Shown here: positions 35,399-45,096 of the stretch, piece after piece | How the letters are laid out: every line of letters starts with the position of its first letter | Position numbering within the stretch: the first letter of the stretch is position 1 | Assembly (NCBI GenBank): GCA_036677085.1 | Contig: JAKFFI010000077.1 | Span: 45,186 to 109,185, forward strand | Reading direction: 5' to 3' | Source: JAGPUQ01 sp036677085 | Lineage (GTDB): Bacteria > Pseudomonadota > Gammaproteobacteria > Pseudomonadales > Porticoccaceae | Length of the DNA: 64,000 bases | Notes under the pieces: model-generated | The model's database searches: none | What the model was told of the DNA's origin: nothing | The model's input: only the letters and a program-made list of their open reading frames with translations | Position numbers and translations under genes: made by a program

Positions 35399-35585
35399 GA
35401 TCCGATCCCATCGGCTGTTCCGCAGCACTCGTCGCGACATCTCTACTAATACGCCAATAAGTTGGAGAGATAGTCTAACCTCAATTGTTAACAAACCCTA
35501 CGCCAGCCATCCGTAAGCCATTCGGATTCCCCAGCCAGTTTCGGTTGCCATGACAGTTGACTGGATGGCGATCGACAACTATTAT

Positions 35586-35614
35586 TGCGAATAATTCGCA
35601 TTCGCATTCGCATT
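35586..35614. promoter_or_regulatory. Fur box in front of tonB
   Basis: TGCGAAT-A-ATTCGCA (35586-35600) is a perfect 7-1-7 inverted repeat of the Fur type. Two more ATTCGC/ATTTA-like hexamers follow to 35614, as in extended Fur sites. The genes downstream are all iron-uptake genes, which supports repression by Fe-Fur. Confidence 0.82.
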
Positions 35615-35741
35615 TATGGTACAGGAAATGTTCTTTCCTTCCGGTTCCCCACTGTTGGCGCGGTTATCCGAGGTGCGCGCTGTAACGCCGGCTACGCGGG
35701 GCACCCGGAGGCCAGTGGCTGCCAGCCAGCGGAATGCACTT

Positions 35742-36548
35742 GTGAGCCAAGGGCTGCCCTGGGTGCCGGTTGCTGCAATTTTGCATTTCGCACTATTGGC
35801 TCTGGGTCCCAGTCACCTGCCCTCGCCACAACCACAGACTGACTTCGGGCCTGCGATCGAAGTGGCCATCATCCGGACCAGTGCGGCCGAGCCACACCCG
35901 GGTTCTGTCACAGGACCCCCGGTGCCAGCCATTTCCGCAGCTGCAGCTCTACAACCACCCGCATCACCACAACCCAAAGCGGGAAACGCCCATTCGCAGA
36001 TCAAACCCCGGGAGCATCGACCCACAGCAGCTGCCGCCAAATCTCCGCAGCAACCCCCGCTGGCACCCAGCCGTCTGCCCCGGAAGCAAAGCACCGGGGA
36101 CAGCAGCCATGCAGAGTTGCCACAGCAGGAAGCGCATCAGGCCGTGGAACCTGTGTCCTCACTGCTTGCGACGACCGCATCAACTGTGGCGACTGCGTCA
36201 ACTGCCACGGCCCCAACCGTCGCCAAGCCCAGGTTTCCCGGAAAAACGGCACGAGATACGCGCAGCTATCTGAGCCAGATCGCTGCTTGGATCGACGCCA
36301 ATAAGCGTTATCCGACGGCGGCGAAAAAGGTCAAGGAAGAGGGCGTGGTGCTGATCAGCTTTTCCATTGACCGGAACGGCAATCTACTCGCCAGTTCAAT
36401 CAAGGACAGTTCCGGCCATTCGCGCCTGGACCAGTCGGCATTGGCAACCCTAGCGCGGGCTGCGCCTTTTCCGCCGATTCCTGAGTTCATCGACAGCGAC
36501 ACCCTCTCTATCGCGGTGCCCATCGACTACTCCCTGATCACCGACTGA
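35742..36548 (+). CDS. tonB: TonB energy-transducing protein
   Basis: Links the ExbB-ExbD proton motor to outer-membrane receptors. From the GTG at 35742 the protein is 268 aa: a short cytoplasmic start, one membrane anchor (WVPVAAILHFALLALG), a Pro/Ala-rich periplasmic spacer, and a TonB C-terminal domain (YLSQIAAWIDANKRYPTAAKKV, then GVVLISFSIDRNG). The frame is open to an ATG at 35616, but that adds a basic leader and sits directly on the Fur box without a ribosome binding site, so I favour the GTG. It leads the iron cluster. Confidence 0.85.
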   Translation: MSQGLPWVPVAAILHFALLALGPSHLPSPQPQTDFGPAIEVAIIRTSAAEPHPGSVTGPPVPAISAAAALQPPASPQPKAGNAHSQIKPREHRPTAAAAKSPQQPPLAPSRLPRKQSTGDSSHAELPQQEAHQAVEPVSSLLATTASTVATASTATAPTVAKPRFPGKTARDTRSYLSQIAAWIDANKRYPTAAKKVKEEGVVLISFSIDRNGNLLASSIKDSSGHSRLDQSALATLARAAPFPPIPEFIDSDTLSIAVPIDYSLITD

Positions 36549-36590
36549 CTGCCCGCCATCAAAACAACCCAACCAGAGAGGAATACGTCC

Positions 36591-38906
36591 ATGAGTCGCG
36601 CCACGCAATCCGTCAAGATACCGAAAAGCTTGCGTCCCAAGTCCGCCGCGCGCGGGAGTGCCTTGACGCTGGCCATCACCCTAGCGGGGGCTGGCCTGGC
36701 CGTGGCGGAGCCTGCGGACGACAGCTTCACCCTGGAGACCATTCGGGTCAAAGATCGCACCATCGATACCAACCCCTATGCTGAAGATGGCGCCCCTTAC
36801 AAGGCCCGTGTATCAGGCGATGAGCGTCACACCCGACCTTTGGCGGAGACCCCACAGACTATCTCTGTGATCACCAAAGCCCAGATTGAAGATTCCGGAT
36901 ATACGGATCTGCGCGACATTCTCGATGCCCAGCCCGGGATCACACTAGGCACCGGTGAGAACGGCAACGCCTTCGGGGACCGTTACATCATCCGCGGTCA
37001 GGAGGCGCGCAGCGATGTCTTCGTCGACAGCCTCCGCGACCCGGGCATGACCATCCGCGAAAGCTTTGCCACCGAGCAGGTGGAGATTTCCAAAGGCCCA
37101 AACTCCAGCTTCGCCGGGCGTGGCACCGTGGGCGGCGCGATCAACTCCATTACCAAGCGGGCAAGCACCGATTACGACTTCACCAAACTTTCCGGCGCCG
37201 TTGGCACCGACGACCACACGCGTCTGACGCTCGACGCTAACCAGAAATTTGGCGAGCGTGTTGCGATTCGGGCGAATGCGCTGTACGGCTACGAAGATGT
37301 GCCCGACCGTGAGCCCACGGACCGCGAACGCAAAGGCGCGGCGCTGTCTGGCATCTTCAAGACAAACGAAAATCTCGAATTTCTGATGGACTACTATGGT
37401 TTCGAGGGCGAGGACAACCCGGATATCGGTGGCTTCCTGGTGAATCGCAAACCAGCTGGCGATGTTCCGGTCTACGCTCAGAAGCAGGATTTTCTGGAGT
37501 CCGACGTCGACACCTTCACCGCCAGGGTCCGCTATCAACTGAATCCGGAATCCTATGTCACGAATGCTACCCGGTATGGAACCTCCGACAACGGCTATGT
37601 CCTCACTGGTGCGCGAGCGGCAATGACCGACGCCAGCGATCCCAACGGGAGCTACGATACCATCAGCCTCAGCACTCATCAGGGTTGGCAGGATGTCCGC
37701 TATCTGGTCAACCAGACCAACCTGTTCGTGAATCAAAACCTCCTCGGGTTGAATCACGAATGGGTGTTCGGGGTCGAGCTATCCAATCATAAGGTACGCA
37801 ACGGCATTTACGACGTCGCCAATTCCGGCGCCAATTGTATCGTCCCCGGCCGCGGAGGGCTGGCATTGACATGGTGTGCGCTCGGACCCGATGGTCTCGC
37901 GGCTCCCGACATCCAGCGCATCATGAATCGGCAGATCACCAAAGGACGCTGGGACCAGAACTGGCAGGCCAAGACCATTTCAGCCTCCGTGCTAGATGCC
38001 ATCGATCTCTCCGACCGCTTCACACTATTCCTCGGGTTACGCTATGACGAGACTGACATCGATCTCGAAACCTTGGGCAACAATGGAAATTATGCCGACT
38101 ACGGCTATTCGGACGGGATGTGGAACGGCAATGTCGGCATCACCTACGAACTCACACCCGCAGCCAATATCTACCTGAATTATGCGACAGCTGCGGATAT
38201 CAATGGTGGAGAATCCGATGTCGGCACCAGCGGCGGCTATGGCGGATTGATAACCTTCAATGGCTTGGCCGCTGGCGCGGACCCCGAGCGCACGGAAAGC
38301 TTCGAGCTTGGCACCAAGTGGAATATCTTCGACGGCAAACTGCTGCTTGCCGCAGCGCTTTTTGAGACCCGAAAATCCGATGTCATGGAAGGCGCCGATT
38401 ACGATTCCGCGGGAACCTTCAACACAGGGAAAAATCGTGTTCGCGGCATCGAAGTCAGCGCTAGCGGGAATATCACCGACAAGCTCAGCGCGCAGATCGG
38501 CTATGTCACCATGGACGCCGAGGTGCTCGATTCATTCGCCCCGGACAATGAGGGCAAGACGCTCAGCAACTTCGCCGACAACAGCGGCTACGCCCTGTTG
38601 CGCTACCAGCTCACCGAGCATGTCGCATTCGGTGGTGCAGTGAAGTACGAAAGCAAGCGATATGCTGGCCAACCGGATGCTGCGGCCAGCTTCGACACTG
38701 CGACGGGCGCCTACAGTCAGCCGATTCCGTCCTACACGGTCGTTGACCTGTTCGGTGAATATGAGTTCAGCAAGCAGCTCAATGCACGCCTCAATCTCGG
38801 CAACATCACCGACAAGGAATATTATCTGGCCGGATACCGTTCAGGTTCGTTCCTGTATTACGGAGATGCATTCAACGCGCGCCTCACACTCAACTACGAG
38901 TTCTGA
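36591..38906 (+). CDS. TonB-dependent siderophore receptor (Fiu/PiuA-like)
   Basis: 771-aa outer-membrane receptor. An N-terminal export signal (ALTLAITLAGAGLAVAEP) is followed by a TonB-box-like FTLETIRVK and a plug domain with ETPQTISVITKAQIEDSG and IRGQEARSDVFVDSLRD. A 22-strand barrel follows, ending in the terminal aromatic residue of TLNYEF. This pattern suits catecholate-type receptors such as Fiu/PiuA. It lies 42 bp after tonB and is followed by piuC, the same pairing as piuA-piuC in Pseudomonas. Ligand unknown. Confidence 0.92.
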   Translation: MSRATQSVKIPKSLRPKSAARGSALTLAITLAGAGLAVAEPADDSFTLETIRVKDRTIDTNPYAEDGAPYKARVSGDERHTRPLAETPQTISVITKAQIEDSGYTDLRDILDAQPGITLGTGENGNAFGDRYIIRGQEARSDVFVDSLRDPGMTIRESFATEQVEISKGPNSSFAGRGTVGGAINSITKRASTDYDFTKLSGAVGTDDHTRLTLDANQKFGERVAIRANALYGYEDVPDREPTDRERKGAALSGIFKTNENLEFLMDYYGFEGEDNPDIGGFLVNRKPAGDVPVYAQKQDFLESDVDTFTARVRYQLNPESYVTNATRYGTSDNGYVLTGARAAMTDASDPNGSYDTISLSTHQGWQDVRYLVNQTNLFVNQNLLGLNHEWVFGVELSNHKVRNGIYDVANSGANCIVPGRGGLALTWCALGPDGLAAPDIQRIMNRQITKGRWDQNWQAKTISASVLDAIDLSDRFTLFLGLRYDETDIDLETLGNNGNYADYGYSDGMWNGNVGITYELTPAANIYLNYATAADINGGESDVGTSGGYGGLITFNGLAAGADPERTESFELGTKWNIFDGKLLLAAALFETRKSDVMEGADYDSAGTFNTGKNRVRGIEVSASGNITDKLSAQIGYVTMDAEVLDSFAPDNEGKTLSNFADNSGYALLRYQLTEHVAFGGAVKYESKRYAGQPDAAASFDTATGAYSQPIPSYTVVDLFGEYEFSKQLNARLNLGNITDKEYYLAGYRSGSFLYYGDAFNARLTLNYEF

Positions 38907-38980
38907 ACTATTTGCCGTAGCCTCGCGGCCCGCGCCGGGACATAGCTGGTAGCGGACCGCCTTTTTCCTGGAATCCTATC

Positions 38981-39664
38981 ATGCTGTTGGTCATTCCCGA
39001 TTTGCTAAACCAATCCGAATTGCATGATTTTCGCGACGCGCTCGAGCGAGCCCCGTGGCGTGATGGACGCACCAGTGCCGGCAGCCTGTCGATGCAAGTC
39101 AAGGATAACCAGCAGGTGGATGACAGTTCGTTAATCGCCCGCGAATTAGGCGGCCGTATCCTGGCCCTGCTGGGTCGCAATGCATTGTTCATGTCCGCGG
39201 CCCTGCCCAATCGCTTCTTTCCGCCGCGCTTTAATCGTTATGTCGGGGGCGGGCATTACGGAACCCATGTCGATGGTGCCCTGATGTACTCCGACAGTCT
39301 TCCCCAGGTGGTGCGCAGTGACCTTTCGGCAACACTCTTTCTCGCGGCCCCGGAAGACTACGATGGCGGCGAGTTGGTCGTCGAAACAGAGTTCGGCGCC
39401 CAGGAGGTAAAGCTCGCAGCAGGTTCCCTGGTGCTCTATCCCTCGGGCAGCCTGCACCGCGTGGAGCCGGTAACGCGCGGTACACGTACCGCGGCAATTC
39501 TGTGGTTGCAGAGCCTGGTGCAGGACGCCGCGCGGCGTGCGTTGTTGTTCGATCTCGATCAGGCGGTGCAGACACTGTCTCGGCAGTTTCCGTCTACGGA
39601 TCCCGAATTGCTGCGTCTCAGTGGCGTCTATCACAACCTGCTACGCATGTGGGCCGAAACCTGA
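38981..39664 (+). CDS. piuC: Fe(II)/2-oxoglutarate dioxygenase PiuC/YbiX
   Basis: 227-aa PKHD-type hydroxylase. Iron ligands are H96 and D98 in YGTHVDG and H159 in GSLHRVEP, with R169 placed to bind 2-oxoglutarate, the positions known for YbiX. It is regularly found beside Fiu/PiuA-type receptors and is iron-repressed, though its natural substrate is unclear. It follows the receptor by 74 bp and precedes exbB by 55 bp. Confidence 0.94.
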   Translation: MLLVIPDLLNQSELHDFRDALERAPWRDGRTSAGSLSMQVKDNQQVDDSSLIARELGGRILALLGRNALFMSAALPNRFFPPRFNRYVGGGHYGTHVDGALMYSDSLPQVVRSDLSATLFLAAPEDYDGGELVVETEFGAQEVKLAAGSLVLYPSGSLHRVEPVTRGTRTAAILWLQSLVQDAARRALLFDLDQAVQTLSRQFPSTDPELLRLSGVYHNLLRMWAET

Positions 39665-39719
39665 ACGCCAGCGCTGTCGCTCTTGTTCGATACTTACTCT
39701 TACTCAAGATGGAGGAAAC

Positions 39720-40340
39720 ATGTCTCTTTGGGAGTTGATGGAAAAAGGTGGTCCGATCATGGGGCCATTGCTGCTCACATCACTGATTGCCGTCACTGTG
39801 GTGCTGGAACGACTGTTTTTCGTGGTGCGAGAGACGCGCCGCCGACAACCACAGGTGGTCGCCGACATGCTGTATGCGGTGGAGCGCAACGAAGTGAAGC
39901 AGGCATTGGCCATTGGGCGCGACAGCGACGATTTTGTCGCGCGCACCCTGGTCCAAGGTATCGAGCATCGCCAGGGTAGTGCGGCGAACGCACTGCTGAA
40001 TGCGGCCAGCCAAGAGTTGCGCCGCTTCAACCAGGGGCTGACTGTTCTGGATACCGCGATCACATTGGGCCCGCTGCTTGGCCTGCTGGGAACAGTGACC
40101 GGCATGATCCGCTCCTTCGGATTGCTCGGCACGTCGGAATTGTCCGCGCCCCTAGCTATCACCGGAGGCATCGCCGAAGCGCTCATCGCCACCGCGGCAG
40201 GCCTAGGCATCGCCATCGTCGCACTCATTCCCTTCAACTACCTCAATGCCCGCGCGGAGGATGCCCGGCATGAAATGGAAGATGCCTCGACGCGTCTGGA
40301 GTTGCTGCTGCTTCGATCTTCATTGGATGGGAGCCGATGA
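39720..40340 (+). CDS. exbB: ExbB proton channel subunit
   Basis: 206-aa MotA/TolQ/ExbB-family inner-membrane protein with three membrane segments: GPLLLTSLIAVTVVLERLFF, TAITLGPLLGLLGTVTGMI and AEALIATAAGLGIAIVALIPF. The conserved LGPLLGLLGTVTGM block and the polar TAAGLGIAI face line the proton path. A strong GGAGGAAAC stands directly before ATG 39720. It overlaps exbD by four bases. Confidence 0.94.
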   Translation: MSLWELMEKGGPIMGPLLLTSLIAVTVVLERLFFVVRETRRRQPQVVADMLYAVERNEVKQALAIGRDSDDFVARTLVQGIEHRQGSAANALLNAASQELRRFNQGLTVLDTAITLGPLLGLLGTVTGMIRSFGLLGTSELSAPLAITGGIAEALIATAAGLGIAIVALIPFNYLNARAEDARHEMEDASTRLELLLLRSSLDGSR

Positions 40341-40744
40341 AAATCCCTGCGACCCACCAGCGACGAAGGGCACGGATTGAGATCATTCCGCTCATCGACA
40401 TCATGTTCTTCCTGTTGGCGACCTTCGTGATCGTCTCCCTGTCAATGGTAAAAAACGAAGGCATTAACGTGCGACTGCCCACGGCCGAGACCGGGTCGCC
40501 TCAGGAGCGCGATCACATCGTGACCGTATCCATCACCGAAGCCGGGACGCTTTATCTGGACAAGGAAGCAATAGTGCTTGATGCGCTGCGCGATCGCCTC
40601 CGATCTCTCCAGAGCGTCGACCCGGACCTCAGTGTCTTTCTCAATGGTGACGAGGAGGCAGATTTCGGCGTTGTCATGAAAGTCTTCGACGAGCTGCGCC
40701 AGCTGGGCATCAATCGGGTTTCGGTGCAGACGCGGCACGACTGA
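40337..40744 (+). CDS. exbD: ExbD proton channel subunit
   Basis: 135-aa ExbD/TolR protein. A basic N-terminus (RRRARIEIIPL) leads into one membrane helix, IDIMFFLLATFVIVSLSM, whose Asp (about residue 25) carries the protons. The rest is a periplasmic domain. The ATGA overlap with exbB indicates coupled translation. It closes the tonB-receptor-piuC-exbBD cluster; an IS3 remnant follows. Confidence 0.93.
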   Translation: MKIPATHQRRRARIEIIPLIDIMFFLLATFVIVSLSMVKNEGINVRLPTAETGSPQERDHIVTVSITEAGTLYLDKEAIVLDALRDRLRSLQSVDPDLSVFLNGDEEADFGVVMKVFDELRQLGINRVSVQTRHD

Positions 40745-40832
40745 CCGGCAGCCGTCGCGATGGATGGTGCTGCAGCACAAAATAAACCGCCCCGGGTTTT
40801 AAGGAGGCTCCAACCTTTGAGAGAATGGAGCC

Positions 40833-41168
40833 ATGAACAAGTCAAGGTCAAAGTCAAATCGGTTTTCCCCGGAAGTCCGCGAGCGCGCCGTTCGCATGGT
40901 GCTGGAGCATCGTGGCGAATATCCGTCCCTGTGGGCGGTCATTGAGTCGATCGCCCCGAAGATTGGCTGTGTGCCCCAGACCTTGCACGAATGGATGCGC
41001 AGGCACGAAGTCGACACCGGCCTGCACGCGGGCGTCACCAGCGAGGAGCGGGATCGCATCAAGGCCCTGGAACGCGAGGTCAAGGAGCTACGCAAGGCCA
41101 ATGAGATTCTCAAGCTGGCCAGTGCGTTTTTTGCCCAGGCGGAGCTCGACCGCCGACTCAAGTCCTGA
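40833..41168 (+). CDS. IS3-family transposase OrfA
   Basis: 111-aa HTH protein of the IS3 OrfA type. FSPEVRERAVRMVLEH begins the helix-turn-helix domain, GCVPQTLHEWMRRHEVD is the recognition region, and residues 70-100 (RIKALEREVKELRKANEILKLASAFFAQAELD) form the leucine-zipper coiled coil. It reads in full, but with orfB broken the element cannot produce its own OrfAB transposase. Confidence 0.92.
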   Translation: MNKSRSKSNRFSPEVRERAVRMVLEHRGEYPSLWAVIESIAPKIGCVPQTLHEWMRRHEVDTGLHAGVTSEERDRIKALEREVKELRKANEILKLASAFFAQAELDRRLKS

Positions 41169-41448
41169 GGGATTTCATCGACCAACATCGCGATACCTAC
41201 GGGGTCGAGCCGATCTGCAAGGTGCTGCAGATCGCCCCGTCGGGATATCGGCGCCATGCGGCCCGGCAGCGCAACCCTGAACTGCGCAGCGCCCGGGCCA
41301 AGCGCGATGAGCGCCTGGTTCCGCACATCGAGCGGGTATGGGGGGCCAACTTTCAGGCCTACGGCGCCGATAAGGTGTGGGGCAGATGAACCGCGAAGCT
41401 ATTCCCGTGGCTCGCTGTAGCGTGGAGCGGCTCACGCGCCGCCTGTGA
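41165..41448 (+). pseudogene. IS3-family transposase OrfB, frameshifted and truncated
   Basis: The -1 frame relative to orfA reads LRDFIDQHRDTYGVEPICKVL and on to YGADKVWGR, then a stop at about 41388. Shifting one frame continues the family sequence, QMNREAIPVARCSVERLTRRL, to a stop at 41446-41448. The DDE catalytic core is missing entirely. The shift lies at the GTGTGGGGCAG stretch. Confidence 0.85.
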
Positions 41449-41491
41449 TCCTACCCACCGACATCACCCACGATGCAGGGAACCGGATCGT

Positions 41492-43318
<1,827 letters not shown>

Positions 43319-43496
43319 GGCGTGAGGCTCTGGTTATGGGTTGACTGCTGGTGGCATCCGCGGACCGGCGTCATGCGCGCATGGCGATGCGCCGTCCGCA
43401 AACACGCCACCCTGTAAGTTTATTGGCCCCCACCAATAGCTCAAGCCGGGGAGCAGGTCAAGCCAGGACGGCGCGCCCCCTGCTGTTTCGCCACCG

Positions 43497-44108
43497 TCAG
43501 CGCCCGGGACGCCGGAAACCTGTGCGCGCTCGCTCAACCTCGGCTCTGATCACGCAATCCTCGACATGATCGTTGATCAGCCCCATGGCCTGCATGAAGG
43601 CATACACCGTGGTCGGTCCGACAAATTTCCAGCCCAGCTTTTTCAGATCCTTTGACAGCGCGATGGATGCCGCCGAAGTCGAGGCCGTCTGCGGTTCCGC
43701 AAGCGCTTGGGTATCTGGCTCATAACGCCAGAGGAAAGCCGCCAGAGAGCCTTCCCGCCGGGCGAGATCCCGGGCCTGTCGGGCGTTGTTGATGACCGCT
43801 TCTATCTTGCCACGGTGACGCACGATGCCTGGGTCGTTGAGCAGGCGGATGCAGTCGCGCTCGGTGAAGCGCGCAATCCGGTCGAAATCGAAATCATGGA
43901 AGGCCGCACGAAAGTTCTCGCGCTTGACCAAAATGGTGCGCCAGCTCAGTCCGGACTGAAAGCTTTCGAGACTCAATTTCTCGAACAACCGATAATCGTC
44001 GCTGACCGGAAAGCCCCATTCGGTGTCGTGATAGGCAAGCATTTCGGGTGCAGCGCCGCCCCAGCGGCAACGTGATCGGCCATCGTGGCCCACTGTGGTC
44101 GCGCTCAT
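43497..44108 (-). CDS. tag: DNA-3-methyladenine glycosylase I
   Basis: 203-aa base-excision repair enzyme that removes 3-methyladenine. RCRWGGAAPEMLAYHDTEWGFPV is the characteristic N-terminus with the zinc Cys. SFQSGLSWRTILVKRENFR holds the base pocket, and HVEDCVIR near the C-terminus supplies the other zinc ligands. The length is normal. It lies 61 bp downstream of the peroxiredoxin gene on the same strand. Confidence 0.95.
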   Translation of the reverse strand: MSATTVGHDGRSRCRWGGAAPEMLAYHDTEWGFPVSDDYRLFEKLSLESFQSGLSWRTILVKRENFRAAFHDFDFDRIARFTERDCIRLLNDPGIVRHRGKIEAVINNARQARDLARREGSLAAFLWRYEPDTQALAEPQTASTSAASIALSKDLKKLGWKFVGPTTVYAFMQAMGLINDHVEDCVIRAEVERARTGFRRPGR

Positions 44109-44169
44109 GTACCGGCTTCCCTCCGCTTGAATTTACGCAGTCGAGCAAAATTTTTATGCGCTCAGCTGC

Positions 44170-44829
44170 TTAACGGGGCTGTTTGGTCAGGCGCAAATAG
44201 GGTTTCAGTGTCTTCCAGCCCTGCGCGAAAAGACCTTTTGCCTCTTCATCCGACACCGATGGCACGATGATGACGTCGTCGCCGTTCTGCCAGTTCACCG
44301 GGGTGGCGACCTTGTGTTTCGCGGTCAGTTGCATGGAGTCCAGTACGCGCAGAATTTCATCGAAATTGCGGCCCGTGGTCATGGGATAGGTCAGCATCAG
44401 CTTGATCTTCTTGTCGGGACCGATGATGAACACCGAGCGCACGGTGGCGTTGGTAGCGGCGGTGCGGCCCTCGGCGGTGCCGCTTTCGTCCGCCGGCAGC
44501 ATGTTGTAGAGCTTGGCGACGGCGAGATCGTTGTCGCCGATCATGGGGTAGTTCACCGCATGGCCCTGGGTTTCCTCGATGTCCTTTGCCCAGCGTGCGT
44601 GGCTGTCCACGGGGTCGACGCTGAGGCCGATGATCTTGCAGTTGCGCTTGGCGAACTCCGGAGCCAGCTTGGCCATGTAGCCGAGTTCCGTCGTGCACAC
44701 CGGGGTAAAATCCTTGGGATGCGAAAACAGAATGGCCCAGCCATCACCGATCCAGTTGTGGAAATCGATGGTGCCCTGGGTGGTAGCGGCGGTGAAATTG
44801 GGGGCGGTGTCGTTGATTCGCAGTGACAT
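44170..44829 (-). CDS. 1-Cys peroxiredoxin (Prx6 type)
   Basis: 219-aa thiol peroxidase. Peroxidatic C45 sits in HPKDFTPVCTTELG, and the long C-terminal domain (NFDEILRVLDSMQL, TPVNWQNGDDVIIVPSVSDEEA) identifies the Prx6 subgroup, where NWxxGDDVI is diagnostic. No partner reductase is adjacent. The start at 44829 has GGAG eight bases upstream. It is divergent from BVMO 3, leaving a 267-bp gap. Confidence 0.95.
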   Translation of the reverse strand: MSLRINDTAPNFTAATTQGTIDFHNWIGDGWAILFSHPKDFTPVCTTELGYMAKLAPEFAKRNCKIIGLSVDPVDSHARWAKDIEETQGHAVNYPMIGDNDLAVAKLYNMLPADESGTAEGRTAATNATVRSVFIIGPDKKIKLMLTYPMTTGRNFDEILRVLDSMQLTAKHKVATPVNWQNGDDVIIVPSVSDEEAKGLFAQGWKTLKPYLRLTKQPR

Positions 44830-45096
44830 GTCAGTGCTCCTTGGGGTTCGGTGACCCATCTCTATGGGTAGATGCATGTTATCACCCGAAAAAACCACAG
44901 TGCGAAGGAAACGAAACTGCCGGACGGCATCGCGATCCAAGGGGACCTTACATGTTCCAGCTCATTTGATACGATGGCACGCCGAGTATTCACGTTCCTG
45001 GCCCCTGTCCTTGCAGAAGGACACCGAGCGGCCGGCGAATCCATGTCGATAACGTTTCACCTGATACACCTTTGATAATGCGGAGAGGAAATCTAT

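Larger units (their letters stand above)
40783..41448 (+). mobile_element. Degenerate IS3-family insertion sequence
   Basis: The left end is recognisable as TAAACCGCCCCGGG from 40783, close to the TGAACCGCC-type terminal repeats of this IS3 group. orfA is intact; orfB is frameshifted and stops after about 95 codons, and no right inverted repeat was found before the BVMO gene. The element is therefore a remnant of roughly 0.67 kb instead of about 1.2-1.4 kb. Confidence 0.82.
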
